Source: Microlunatus elymi (GTDB lineage Bacteria; Actinomycetota; Actinomycetes; Propionibacteriales; Propionibacteriaceae). From it: 64,000 bases of DNA. Where the stretch lies: positions 682,001-746,000 of the forward strand of contig NZ_CP041692.1 of assembly GCF_007362775.1 (NCBI RefSeq), given 5' to 3'. Positions 45,915-54,375 of the stretch are shown piece by piece. The stretch's first letter is position 1. Each line of letters starts with the position of its first letter. The notes under the pieces are model-generated. The model was not told where the DNA came from and made no database searches. It saw only the letters and a list, made by a program, of their open reading frames with translations. A program made the translations under genes and the position numbers.

Positions 45915-47171
45915 GTGACCCAGCTCGATGCCGTACGCGACCACTTGATCGTCGTCGATCCGCGGGACAAGAACTGGAGTACGGCGTTGGCCGAGGCTCA
46001 GCGCGACGGCGCCGCGGTCGAGGTGGCGTTGTCGTCGATGTCTACGCCGATCTTCACGATCGACCTGGATGCCGTGGCGGCCAACATCGGCGCCATGCAG
46101 GCTTGGGTTGATGATCATGGCGCCTCGATTGCGCCGCACGGCAAGACCACCATGTGCCCGGCGTTGTGGCAGTGGCAACTCGATCGCGGTGCGTGGGCGA
46201 TCACGGTGGCCAACGAGGCCCAGTTGCGGGTGGCACGCTCGGCCGGCGTCCACCGGGTCGTGGTGGCGAACGAATACCTGTCTCCACAGGGATTGAGCTG
46301 GCTGGCGCACGAGCAGGATGCCGACCCCGAGTTCGAGGTGATCGGCTGGGTCGACTCGGTCGCGGGTGTCGAGCAGATGACCGCCCACCTCAGCTCGGCG
46401 GGAGCGAGGAGACCGGTCTCGGTCTGCGTCGAGATCGGGCATCCGAGTGCGCGGGCCGGTGTTCGTGATCATGATCAGGCGTTGGCGATCGCTCGTGCCG
46501 TTGTGGCGTCGCCGCGGCTGAGCCTGCGCGGGGTCGCCGGCTACGAAGGCTCGGTGCCGTCGAGTGATCCGGCCGACCGGGTGATCAAGGTCAAGGAGTT
46601 CCTCACCGCGATGGGCGAACGGTTCACCGCGATCGCCCCGTTGGTCGAAGCGCCGGACGCGCTGCTGACCGCCGGCGGCAGTGCCTTCTTCGACCTCGTC
46701 GTCGAGGGGCTCGAGCCGGTGGCGCAGCAGGTCCCGGGCGCCATGCTGTTGCTGCGTTCGGGTGCCTACGTCGTGCACGACGACGGCATGTATGCCGGCC
46801 TGGCCCCGGCGGTCGATCGGTCCGGACCACGGCTGACCGCCGCCGCCCACGTCTGGGCCCGGGTGATCTCCACACCGGAACCGGACCTGGCGCTGCTGGA
46901 CGTGGGCAAACGGGACATCCCGTACGACGCCGGCCTGCCGATCGTGCAGAAGATCGTCACCGGATCGGGTCTGGCCGACGCGCCGCCGGCAACCGTCTTC
47001 AACACCAATGATCAACACGCCTACGTCCGGCTGAAACGGCCCGATTCCTTGCAGGTAGGCGATGTCGTCCGGCTGGGCCTGTCGCATCCGTGCACGATGT
47101 TCGACAAATGGCGGACCGTCCTGCTCACCGAGGGCGGCCGGATCCGCGGCGCCGTCCCGACGTTCTTCTGA
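45915..47171 (+). CDS. D-serine dehydratase-like / D-threonine-aldolase-like PLP enzyme
   Basis: Fold-type III PLP enzyme of 418 residues. The Schiff-base Lys77 is in IAPHGKTTMCPALW; VANEAQLRVARSAGVHRVVVANEYL and the glycine-rich LLTAGGSAFFDLV bind cofactor; the C-terminal GLSHPCTMFDKW carries His391 and Cys393, the zinc pair of DSD1-type D-serine dehydratases and D-threonine aldolases. It probably deaminates or cleaves a D-hydroxyamino acid. It ends 2 bases before the D-aminoacylase start, so the two form an operon for D-amino-acid use. The start GTG 45915 lies beside element B and appears leaderless. Confidence 0.86.
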   Translation: MTQLDAVRDHLIVVDPRDKNWSTALAEAQRDGAAVEVALSSMSTPIFTIDLDAVAANIGAMQAWVDDHGASIAPHGKTTMCPALWQWQLDRGAWAITVANEAQLRVARSAGVHRVVVANEYLSPQGLSWLAHEQDADPEFEVIGWVDSVAGVEQMTAHLSSAGARRPVSVCVEIGHPSARAGVRDHDQALAIARAVVASPRLSLRGVAGYEGSVPSSDPADRVIKVKEFLTAMGERFTAIAPLVEAPDALLTAGGSAFFDLVVEGLEPVAQQVPGAMLLLRSGAYVVHDDGMYAGLAPAVDRSGPRLTAAAHVWARVISTPEPDLALLDVGKRDIPYDAGLPIVQKIVTGSGLADAPPATVFNTNDQHAYVRLKRPDSLQVGDVVRLGLSHPCTMFDKWRTVLLTEGGRIRGAVPTFF

Positions 47172-47173
47172 TC

Positions 47174-48742
47174 ATGACCATCCTGATCAGCGGCGGAACC
47201 GTGGTCGACCCGTTCGACGGGCAGTTCATCGCCGACGTACTGGTGGACGGCGATCGCGTCGTCGCGATCGGCCGAGATCTCGCGTCGGCGCGACGGCCGG
47301 ATCAGACGCTGGACGCGTCCGGCTTGTTGATCATGCCGGGCGGCATCGATGCCCACTCCCACACCGACGCACGGATCCTGGACGAGGACGTTCAGCTCGC
47401 CCTGCTGCGATCGGGAGTGACGACGGTGATCACCGGGCAGGACGGGGTGTCCTTCGCACCCGGCGACGGCCGCTACGCCGCCGACTACTTCGGCTCGCTG
47501 AACGGCGCCCATCCCAGCTATCGCGGCGACGGGGTCGCGGGCCTGCTGCGCGGCTACGACGGACGGACCCGGCTCAACGTCGGATATCTGCTGCCCGCCG
47601 GGACCATTCGGTACGAGGTGATGGGCAGAGAGTCCCGGCGGCCGAGCGCCGATGAGCTGGCAACCATGATCGCGATGGTCGAGGCCGGCCTCACCGATGG
47701 TGCGCTGGGGTTGTCGTCCGGGCTGGATTACGTGCCGGGCACCTTCGCCGACGTTGACGAATTCGCCGCGCTGTGCGCGCCGGTGGCCGCGACCGGCGGG
47801 GTCTTCGTCTCCCACATCCGTGGCTACGAAGAGAACGCCGGCCCCGGCGTTGCCGAACTGGTCGAGATCTGCCGCCGCAGTGGCGTGGCCGGGCACGTCT
47901 CCCATTTCCACGCTCGGCCGGAGTTGATCAAGGAACTGCTGGACCGGGCCAGTGGCTCCGGAGTCGAGCTGACCTGGGACGCGTACCCGTACTTCCGCGG
48001 ATTCACCCTGCTGAGCATGGTGTTGCTGCCGCCGGAGTTGATCATGCTGGGCAACGCCGAGGCGACGGCCCGGCTGCGCGATCCGGCGGAACGAGAGCGG
48101 CTGACGCAGGGCTTCGAACAGCGGGTGCACACGACCGAGAACCTCGGCGACGGTTGGGCCGACCGGGTCCGGATCGCCGACGCCGGTACCCCTGGCGGAG
48201 TTGATCTTGACGGGTTGACGCTGGCCGAGGCGGGGGACCGGCGCGGGCTCGATCCGTTGCAGCTGGGGTATCAGGTGCTGGCCGATTCGGAGTTGATGGC
48301 GACGACGGTGATGGAGATCCCGAAACCGCGTACCGATGATCAACTGGCCCGGCAGTTCGCGCTGCCCGCCGCCTGTTCCGGATCGGACGGAATCTTCCTC
48401 GGCGGCTCGCCGCATCCGCGCGGATTCGGTTGCCTGGCACGGATGTACGGAGTTTTCGGCCGCCAGCGTCGCGACTTCGACTGGCCCCAGTTGAGCATGA
48501 TCGGGGCCGGTCGGGCAGCCTCCCGCTTCGGCCTCGGGGATCGCGGCCGGGTCCGGGTCGGCGGGTCCGCGGACCTGGTGCTGATGGATCCGGAACGGAT
48601 CACTGACCGGGCCGACTACGCCCATCCGCGTCGGCTGTCCGAGGGCATCGACCGGGTCCTGGTCCGCGGCCGGTTGGTGCTGGACGGCGGCGAGCTCACC
48701 GACGATCTGGCCGGCGGCTCGGTTCGCCCGTCCCCGCGCTGA
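47174..48742 (+). CDS. D-aminoacylase (N-acyl-D-amino-acid deacylase)
   Basis: Zinc amidohydrolase of 522 residues that frees D-amino acids from N-acyl-D-amino acids. It opens with ILISGGTVVDPFDG, then the metal site PGGIDAHSHTDARIL, SGVTTVITGQDGVSFAPG, FVSHIRGYEENAGPGV, GHVSHFHARPELIKELLDRA, the substrate-contact DAYPYFRG, and ACSGSDGIFLGGSPHPRGFGC with the late Asp and the HPR signature. ATG 47174 is 2 bases after the upstream stop. The pair of enzymes suggests uptake and breakdown of acylated D-amino acids, perhaps from cell walls. Confidence 0.9.
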   Translation: MTILISGGTVVDPFDGQFIADVLVDGDRVVAIGRDLASARRPDQTLDASGLLIMPGGIDAHSHTDARILDEDVQLALLRSGVTTVITGQDGVSFAPGDGRYAADYFGSLNGAHPSYRGDGVAGLLRGYDGRTRLNVGYLLPAGTIRYEVMGRESRRPSADELATMIAMVEAGLTDGALGLSSGLDYVPGTFADVDEFAALCAPVAATGGVFVSHIRGYEENAGPGVAELVEICRRSGVAGHVSHFHARPELIKELLDRASGSGVELTWDAYPYFRGFTLLSMVLLPPELIMLGNAEATARLRDPAERERLTQGFEQRVHTTENLGDGWADRVRIADAGTPGGVDLDGLTLAEAGDRRGLDPLQLGYQVLADSELMATTVMEIPKPRTDDQLARQFALPAACSGSDGIFLGGSPHPRGFGCLARMYGVFGRQRRDFDWPQLSMIGAGRAASRFGLGDRGRVRVGGSADLVLMDPERITDRADYAHPRRLSEGIDRVLVRGRLVLDGGELTDDLAGGSVRPSPR

Positions 48743-48788
48743 TCCCCGCGCCCCGACGACCGCCCCGACGTCCCGGCCGACTGCTACC

Positions 48789-48915
48789 GAAGTCGCGACA
48801 ACGCGAGTTCGGGTGGGGGTATCTGCGGTATGGGCGCCGGAAGTCGCGACAACGCGAGTTCGAGTGGGGATATCTCCGGCATGGGCGCCGGAAGTCGTGT
48901 TGTCGCGAGTTCGGG
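48789..48915. repeat. Tandem 51-bp intergenic repeats, third copy inverted in its core
   Basis: Two tandem units at 48789-48839 and 48840-48890 start GAAGTCGCGACAACGCGAG and end GGGCGCCG, differing at four or so positions. A partial third copy at 48891-48915 has the stem-loop turned around (TCGTGTTGTCGCGA in place of TCGCGACAACGCGA). Each core can form a short hairpin. It lies between the convergent ends of the D-aminoacylase and the exporter operon. Confidence 0.85.
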
Positions 48916-48922
48916 CGAGTGG

Positions 48923-51358
48923 TCAGCGGCCGCCCGGCGGGCCGCCGAAGACGATTTGGCGGCCGGACCCGCGGGAGGACTGCGCGTTGCTGGTCGGTAG
49001 TGGCTCACTGCGATCGGCGAGGACCACGGTTTGCCCCTCGGACAGACTGGAGGTGATCTGCACCATGGTCGAGCCGACGGCGCCGACCCCGACCCTGGTC
49101 GATTTCGGCTTACCGTCCTGCAACAGGGTGACCGTGCCGCTGTCACCGTCGCGCACCACCGCCGAAGCCGGGACGCGGAGCACGTTCTGCCTGCTGGAGA
49201 TCGCGATCTTGGCCGTTGCGCTGGAGCCGTCGGCCAGCGACGGCGGTGGATTGTCGAAGGTGATGGTGATCGGGTAGCTGGTGCTACTGCTTCCGCTGCT
49301 CGACGACGGCAGCAGACCGATCGCGGTGATCGTTCCGGTCGCATCGGTGCCGCTGAGCTGGGCGTCCTGGCCGGTCTTGACCTCGGACAGCTGATCTTCG
49401 GAGACGTTCGCGGTCAGTTGCATCGCGCCGGCGCCGAGGATCTCGATTTTGTCGCTGGTCGACATCGACTCACCCTTGGTGAAGCCGACGGCGGCGACCG
49501 TGCCGTCGATCGGGCTGGTGATCGTTGCCTGATCCAACTGCTTCTCGGCGACGTCGAGAGCGATCTGCGCCGACTTCACGGACGCCTCCGCCTCGGCGAC
49601 CGTGGTCGTGCCGGAGCCTCCTTGCCCGCCGATCGTCTGCTGGCCGGTGCCGTCGGAGACACCGCCGGATCCCGTACCTGCTTGGGAACCAGCGCTCGTC
49701 GGTACGTTTCCGGTCGAGCCCGCCTTTTCGGTCGACGTACTTCCGGTCGCGCCGGTGTTTCCGGTCGAGCCGGCCTTCTCCAATGAGCAGGTGTTCCCGG
49801 ACGAGCCGGCACTCCCGTTGGTGTCGGTACGGGCGCTGGCGCCGGTGCTCTTCGCCGACCCGGCGCCGTTGCCAGCGGACCCGACACTGCTGGTACCGCT
49901 CGTGGACCCGCCAGATTTTGCCTTCGAATCCCCGGACGATCCGGCCGCCGTCGAGCTCGGGGCGGCACTGCTATCCGGAGTCGAAGCCGACGCCTGGTTC
50001 GCTGCCGACACCTGCTTGACCGCCGTCTGCAGTGCGGCGGTCAACCGCGCCGCGTCCTGGCCGGCAAACCGCTGTGCGGCGTCGACCGCTCCTTGGGCAA
50101 TGTTCGTGGCCTCTATGGCCCTCGCACAGTCAGCCAGCTCGTCGGCGTCCGGTGCGTCGGTCGAACCTCCGGTCGGGTCGTCGACCGTTTGCGCGGTCAC
50201 CGTCGAGCCGATGGGGAAGTCGGCATCGTGCGCTGTCTTGGCGCTCGGAGTGGTGGTCGACCCGGTTGGTTCTGACGAGCTGCTCGAGCTGGTGGGACCG
50301 GCCGAAGGGGACGCCGTCGACGTCGGGCTCGACGCGACCGAGTCGGTCGGAGTTGAGGACGGGCTGGAGGAGGTGGTGGTGGTTCCAGCGCTCGGGGACA
50401 CGCGGTTCGACGCCGTCGCACTCGGTGTGGCGGACGCCGATCCGGAGGCAGAGGTGGTCGGGCTGGACGAGCCTGACGTGCCGGAGCCGTCGGTGAGGAA
50501 GCTGCAGACCTGCTGCTGTTTCTGGTACGCCACCGTCGACACCTTGATCAACTTCTGCAGCTGTTGCTGATCTTGGTCGACCTGGTTGCGCAGCTTGTTG
50601 ACCGTGGTGAGATCGACCGCCGGCTTCGATCCGCCGGACTTGTCGGGTGTGGACGTGCTCGGTTCGCCCTTCTGCGCACCGGACGGAGTGTTCGAGGACG
50701 CGCCGGCCGTGGGTTTGGCCTGAGCGGTCGGTGACTGGGCGGCGGGCTGCTCGGCGGAGTTCTTTGAAGCCCCCGTCTGCGCGGAGTTGCTCGGCGATCC
50801 GGAGTTGCTCGGCGAGCCGGAATTGGTCGAGCCGCCGGAGCCCGTGCTCTGCCCGGCATTTCCACTCTGTCCCGAGTTCGTCCCTGCCGCCGAAGCGCTC
50901 GGCTGCGCGGACGCGCCGGTCGACACCGAGGCTGATGCGGACGTTGATGCGGACGCGGAAGCTGTGGAGGCGTTCTCGGCGGTCTCCAGTGTCTCCTTCG
51001 CCGAGGCGAGGTCGGCCTTGGCCTGGGTGACGGCCAGCTTCAGCTCGGTGTCGTCCATGGTGGCGAGCTTCTGGCCGGCCTTGACGGTGTCACCGACCGA
51101 CACGTTCACCGAGTCGACAGTGCCGGAGGCCGGGAATGCCAACGATGCTTGGTTTTCGCTGCTGACGGTGCCGCTGACGTTGATCGTCTCGGCGACGTCA
51201 CCGCGACTCACCCGGGTGGTGACGTAGTCGTCCGCGCCCGTCGCTGCGGTGGCTCGTACCGCAAACCAGGCGATCACCCCGAGGGCGATCAGCACCGGCA
51301 ATCCGACCATGATCATCCGGCGGCGCCGGCGAGGTGCCGCGACCGCTGCGCTAGCCAT
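48923..51358 (-). CDS. Large membrane-fusion protein (HlyD/MacA-like) with long low-complexity insert
   Basis: An 811-residue adaptor. N-terminal membrane anchor MIMVGLPVLIALGVIAWFAV (about 15-34); first half of the lipoyl domain ASLAFPASGTVDSVNVSVGDTVKAGQKLATMDD (about 70-105) and a short helix AVTQAKADLASAKETLETAE. Then roughly 470 residues of Ser/Thr/Gly/Ala/Pro runs (including repeated EKAGSTGN) replace the usual coiled-coil hairpin. The fold resumes with ALDVAEKQLDQATITSPIDGTVAAV and a beta-barrel to the end. Starts 8 bases inside the preceding gene. Last gene of the MacAB-like operon; it probably spans a wall rather than reaching an outer membrane channel. Confidence 0.82.
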   Translation of the reverse strand: MASAAVAAPRRRRRMIMVGLPVLIALGVIAWFAVRATAATGADDYVTTRVSRGDVAETINVSGTVSSENQASLAFPASGTVDSVNVSVGDTVKAGQKLATMDDTELKLAVTQAKADLASAKETLETAENASTASASASTSASASVSTGASAQPSASAAGTNSGQSGNAGQSTGSGGSTNSGSPSNSGSPSNSAQTGASKNSAEQPAAQSPTAQAKPTAGASSNTPSGAQKGEPSTSTPDKSGGSKPAVDLTTVNKLRNQVDQDQQQLQKLIKVSTVAYQKQQQVCSFLTDGSGTSGSSSPTTSASGSASATPSATASNRVSPSAGTTTTSSSPSSTPTDSVASSPTSTASPSAGPTSSSSSSEPTGSTTTPSAKTAHDADFPIGSTVTAQTVDDPTGGSTDAPDADELADCARAIEATNIAQGAVDAAQRFAGQDAARLTAALQTAVKQVSAANQASASTPDSSAAPSSTAAGSSGDSKAKSGGSTSGTSSVGSAGNGAGSAKSTGASARTDTNGSAGSSGNTCSLEKAGSTGNTGATGSTSTEKAGSTGNVPTSAGSQAGTGSGGVSDGTGQQTIGGQGGSGTTTVAEAEASVKSAQIALDVAEKQLDQATITSPIDGTVAAVGFTKGESMSTSDKIEILGAGAMQLTANVSEDQLSEVKTGQDAQLSGTDATGTITAIGLLPSSSSGSSSTSYPITITFDNPPPSLADGSSATAKIAISSRQNVLRVPASAVVRDGDSGTVTLLQDGKPKSTRVGVGAVGSTMVQITSSLSEGQTVVLADRSEPLPTSNAQSSRGSGRQIVFGGPPGGR

Positions 51359-52307
51359 TGGACCGCTGCCCCGGCATCCCGCCGAACCCCCCGAAACTGA
51401 TCGTGCACTGGCCGTTCTTGCTTGCCGACAAGGTCATCGTGGTGGCCGTGACCGCGCCGGTGTCGTCACTCTTGCCGAAGGCGGACACGCATTCGTTCTT
51501 CTTCACCGCCGATGCTCCGGCGGTCTTGGTGATCGTCAGGTCTGTGTCCTTGCCGAGGGTCACGGTGACGTCGGAGGTGGTGGACGAGGACGAGGATGCG
51601 CGCTGGTGCGCCCTGATCACGAACGTCGATCCGTCGACCTGTGTGATCTTGCCGCCGGCGATGGTGCCCATCCGACCGGCGGCGCCCGACGGCATCCCAC
51701 TCGGACGGCCGGACGGGAAACCGCCGGGTCGGCCCTGCCCCGATCCCTGGCCGGGTCTTCCGGATGGCATCCCACTGGGAGCGCCGTTCGGCCGGTCTCC
51801 GCTGCCCATACCGCCGAATCCGGCGCTGCAGCTGCCGTTGTCGGCCGCGGTCAACGTGACCGAACTTGCCGTCATGCTCGACGGCAACGACTGGGAGCCG
51901 GACCCGCCGTCGCTGCGGACCGTCGCGCACAGGCCCTTGGCGAGATCGGCGGCGGTCGCGCTGGTGGTCTTGGAGATCTTGGTCTTGCCGGTGTACGTCA
52001 CCGAGGTCTGACTCGATTCGCTCTGCACCTGCAAGGTCTTGCCGTTGAGATCGGCGATCAGTCCGGACACACCGGGCCGGGCGTTCTGGCCGCCTTGGCT
52101 GTTGCCACCGGCCGGGCCGGCGGTCGAGGAGCTGCCACCCTGCGGCGCGGCCTGTGCCGTTCCGCCGGACGGGTCCGAGCCGGAGGAGCAGCCGACGACC
52201 ATGATCATCGCCGCTCCCGTGATCACGATCGGTACGGCGATCCGAACGCTCGACCTCCACACCCGATTCGCCGACACCCCATTCGCGCGCGGCCAACGTG
52301 CTGTCAT
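51351..52307 (-). CDS. DUF5666-repeat lipoprotein of the export operon
   Basis: A 318-residue lipoprotein. Signal peptide ending MIMVVGC (Cys about 40), a Gly/Ser/Gln linker, then two DUF5666-like beta modules: VSGLIADLNGKTLQVQSESSQTSVTYTGKTKI with its DLAKGLC part, and MGTIAGGKITQVDGSTFVIRA with TVTLGKDTDLTITKT and VKKNECVSAFG. A Pro/Gly/Arg/Ser-rich linker joins them. Each module ends with a similar VTLTAADNGSC or MTLSASKNGQC stretch. ATG 52307 has GAGGAG 9 nt upstream; ATG 52313 overlaps the permease stop and is the alternative. Probably an extracellular accessory to the exporter. Confidence 0.78.
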   Translation of the reverse strand: MTARWPRANGVSANRVWRSSVRIAVPIVITGAAMIMVVGCSSGSDPSGGTAQAAPQGGSSSTAGPAGGNSQGGQNARPGVSGLIADLNGKTLQVQSESSQTSVTYTGKTKISKTTSATAADLAKGLCATVRSDGGSGSQSLPSSMTASSVTLTAADNGSCSAGFGGMGSGDRPNGAPSGMPSGRPGQGSGQGRPGGFPSGRPSGMPSGAAGRMGTIAGGKITQVDGSTFVIRAHQRASSSSSTTSDVTVTLGKDTDLTITKTAGASAVKKNECVSAFGKSDDTGAVTATTMTLSASKNGQCTISFGGFGGMPGQRSNG

Positions 52308-52309
52308 GA

Positions 52310-53533
52310 TCATTCGCTCCTCAGTGCATCGATGGGGGCCATCCGGGCCGCCCGAGTGGCGGGATAGACACCGGCGACGACTCCGACGCCGATGGCCACC
52401 GCGAGTGCACCGGCCGACGCCGGTACGGACAAGGTGACGGTCTGATTGATCAACTTCGGCAGGACCACCGCGCCCAACCAGCCCACCCCGATGCCGAGTA
52501 CGCCGCCGATCAGGCTGAGGGTGATCGCCTCCAACAGGAACTGGCGGCGAATCACGCCGGGGGTGGCACCGAGCGCCTTGCGCAGGCCGATCTCCCGGGT
52601 CCGCTCCGAAACCGACACCAGCATGATGTTCATCACGCCGATTCCGCCTACCAGCAAGGAGATTCCGGCCACCCCACCGAGCAGGATGGTCAGTGTCTTG
52701 CTGGTCGCCGTGGCCGTGGCGACCAACGATTCCTGACTGGTGATGCTGAAGTCGGCGTCGTCGCTGCTGACGTTGTGCCGAGTCAGCAGTGCCGCATTCG
52801 CCTCCTGGTACGCCGCGGACAGGGCATCGGCCGAGGCGGCCTTGAGGTAGATCGTGGAGACCGAGCCCGGGGTGGACGAGCCGAAGCGTTGCTGGGCGGT
52901 GGTGTAGGGAAGTACGGCCTGATCGTCCTCGTTGCTCGAGCCGCTCGAACCGGCGGAGGCGAACACGCCGATGACGGTGAAGGTGGCACCGTCGATGGAC
53001 ACGGTCTGGCCGACCGCGTTGCCGGTGTTGAAGAGCTCCTCGGCGGTGCTGGAGCCGAGCACGATCACCGGCGCCCCGTCGGCGTATTCGCTGCCGGTGA
53101 AGAACCTTCCCGAGCTCAGCGTCCGGGATCGGACGCCGAGCCACGCGGTGGTGGCGCCGACCGTCTGGGTGGTCCAGGTCGTCGTGCCGGCGGTCAGCAC
53201 CTGGCTGCCGGACTGGACCGGTGCCACGCCGTCGAGGTCCGGTGCAACGTCGCGGTCTTGCAGGGCCTGCGCATCCGCCATGGTCAGCGTGGTCGCCGAA
53301 CCCAACCCACCCCGTACGCCGCCGCTGCTGCTGGAGCCCGGCGAAATGATCAACAGGTTGCTGCCGAGCGCGTCGATCTGATCCTTGACCTCCTGCTGCG
53401 CGCCCTGGCCCAGCCCGACCGTGAGCACCACCGAGGCGATACCGATCCAGATCCCGAGCACCGTCAGCAGCGAACGCAGCCGGTGGCTGCGAATGGCGTC
53501 GATCGAGATCCGTAGTGATTCCGTCCACCTCAT
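52310..53533 (-). CDS. MacB/FtsX-type ABC transporter permease
   Basis: A 407-residue protein with one N-terminal helix (LRSLLTVLGIWIGIASVVLTVG, about 19-40), a large MacB_PCD outside domain (about 45-270, LGSNLLIISPG, GVAPVQSGSQV, FNTGNAVGQTVSIDG) and three C-terminal FtsX helices with GVMNIMLVSVSERTREIGLRKALGATPGVIRRQFLLEAI. Typical mechanotransmission architecture. ATG 53533 overlaps the ATPase stop as ATGA. Confidence 0.92.
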   Translation of the reverse strand: MRWTESLRISIDAIRSHRLRSLLTVLGIWIGIASVVLTVGLGQGAQQEVKDQIDALGSNLLIISPGSSSSGGVRGGLGSATTLTMADAQALQDRDVAPDLDGVAPVQSGSQVLTAGTTTWTTQTVGATTAWLGVRSRTLSSGRFFTGSEYADGAPVIVLGSSTAEELFNTGNAVGQTVSIDGATFTVIGVFASAGSSGSSNEDDQAVLPYTTAQQRFGSSTPGSVSTIYLKAASADALSAAYQEANAALLTRHNVSSDDADFSITSQESLVATATATSKTLTILLGGVAGISLLVGGIGVMNIMLVSVSERTREIGLRKALGATPGVIRRQFLLEAITLSLIGGVLGIGVGWLGAVVLPKLINQTVTLSVPASAGALAVAIGVGVVAGVYPATRAARMAPIDALRSE

Positions 53534-54375
53534 TGGGTTGTCCCATCCGCGCGGCCGGACTCGGCTCGGCCAGATTGACCCGATTTGCGTTTGGCCACCG
53601 CGAGCCGGTCGACCGCAGGCTTGCCGGCCGGATGGAGGTGGTGATCACGATCGGCCGCTTCATGATCATCGACGACCTTGCCGTCGCGTACCTGGATCAC
53701 CCGGCCGGCTGCTTCGGCCACGTCGGCTTCGTGCGTGATCAACAGGATCGTCCGTCCGGAGCGATGCAGTCCGTCCAACAGCCGCAACACCTCGTCGCTG
53801 GAATGCGAATCCAGATTGCCGGTCGGCTCGTCGGCCAGGATGATCGCCGGATCGGTGACCAAGGCCCGGGCGATGGCCACCCGCTGCTGCTGCCCGCCGG
53901 ACAGTTCGTTCGGCCGGTGATCGGCTCGGTCGGCCAACCCGACCTGCTCCAATGCGGCAAGTGCACGGCGCTTGCGTTCGGCCTTCGGCATCCCGGCGTA
54001 GCACAGCGGCAACTCGACGTTGCGCCAGGCAGTCAACGTGGGCAGCAGATGGAACTGCTGGAAAACGAATCCGATTCGGCGGTTCCTGACCTGCGCAAGA
54101 TCATCTTCACTCAGTTCTTCGACCGAGTCGCCGTCCAGCAGATAGCTGCCCGAGGTTGCGACGTCCAGGCAGCCGAGGATGTGCATCAGGGTGGATTTTC
54201 CCGAGCCGGACGGGCCGATGATCGCGACGTACTCGCCGGCCGTGACGCTCAGGCTGACTCCGCGCAGGGCCTGTACTTGTGCCGCGCCGGTGTTGTACGA
54301 CTTGATCACGTCATGCAGTTCGACGATCACCGGTTGCGCGATCGCCGGGGTCGGATCGACGGCCGTCGCGGTCAC
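53530..54375 (-). CDS. MacB/LolD-type ABC transporter ATPase
   Basis: A 281-residue ATPase. Walker A GPSGSGKST, Q-loop FVFQQFHLLPTL, signature LSGGQQQRVAIARAL, Walker B IILADEPTGNLD, switch His in LLITHE. After about residue 225 a basic, His-rich tail (DRDHHLHPAG and following) is unusual for this family. The GTG start overlaps the adaptor stop as GTGA. Cytosolic partner of the permease next door. Confidence 0.93.
   Translation of the reverse strand: MTATAVDPTPAIAQPVIVELHDVIKSYNTGAAQVQALRGVSLSVTAGEYVAIIGPSGSGKSTLMHILGCLDVATSGSYLLDGDSVEELSEDDLAQVRNRRIGFVFQQFHLLPTLTAWRNVELPLCYAGMPKAERKRRALAALEQVGLADRADHRPNELSGGQQQRVAIARALVTDPAIILADEPTGNLDSHSSDEVLRLLDGLHRSGRTILLITHEADVAEAAGRVIQVRDGKVVDDHEAADRDHHLHPAGKPAVDRLAVAKRKSGQSGRAESGRADGTTQ

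Noticed and set aside
48789-48915. Possible CRISPR array
   Set aside because: Units are 51 bp, directly adjacent without spacers, and no cas genes are present.
49602-50570. Open frame on the plus strand within the large HlyD gene
   Set aside because: Mirror of the low-complexity insert; Val/Asp/Pro-rich sequence explained by the repeated codons on the other strand.
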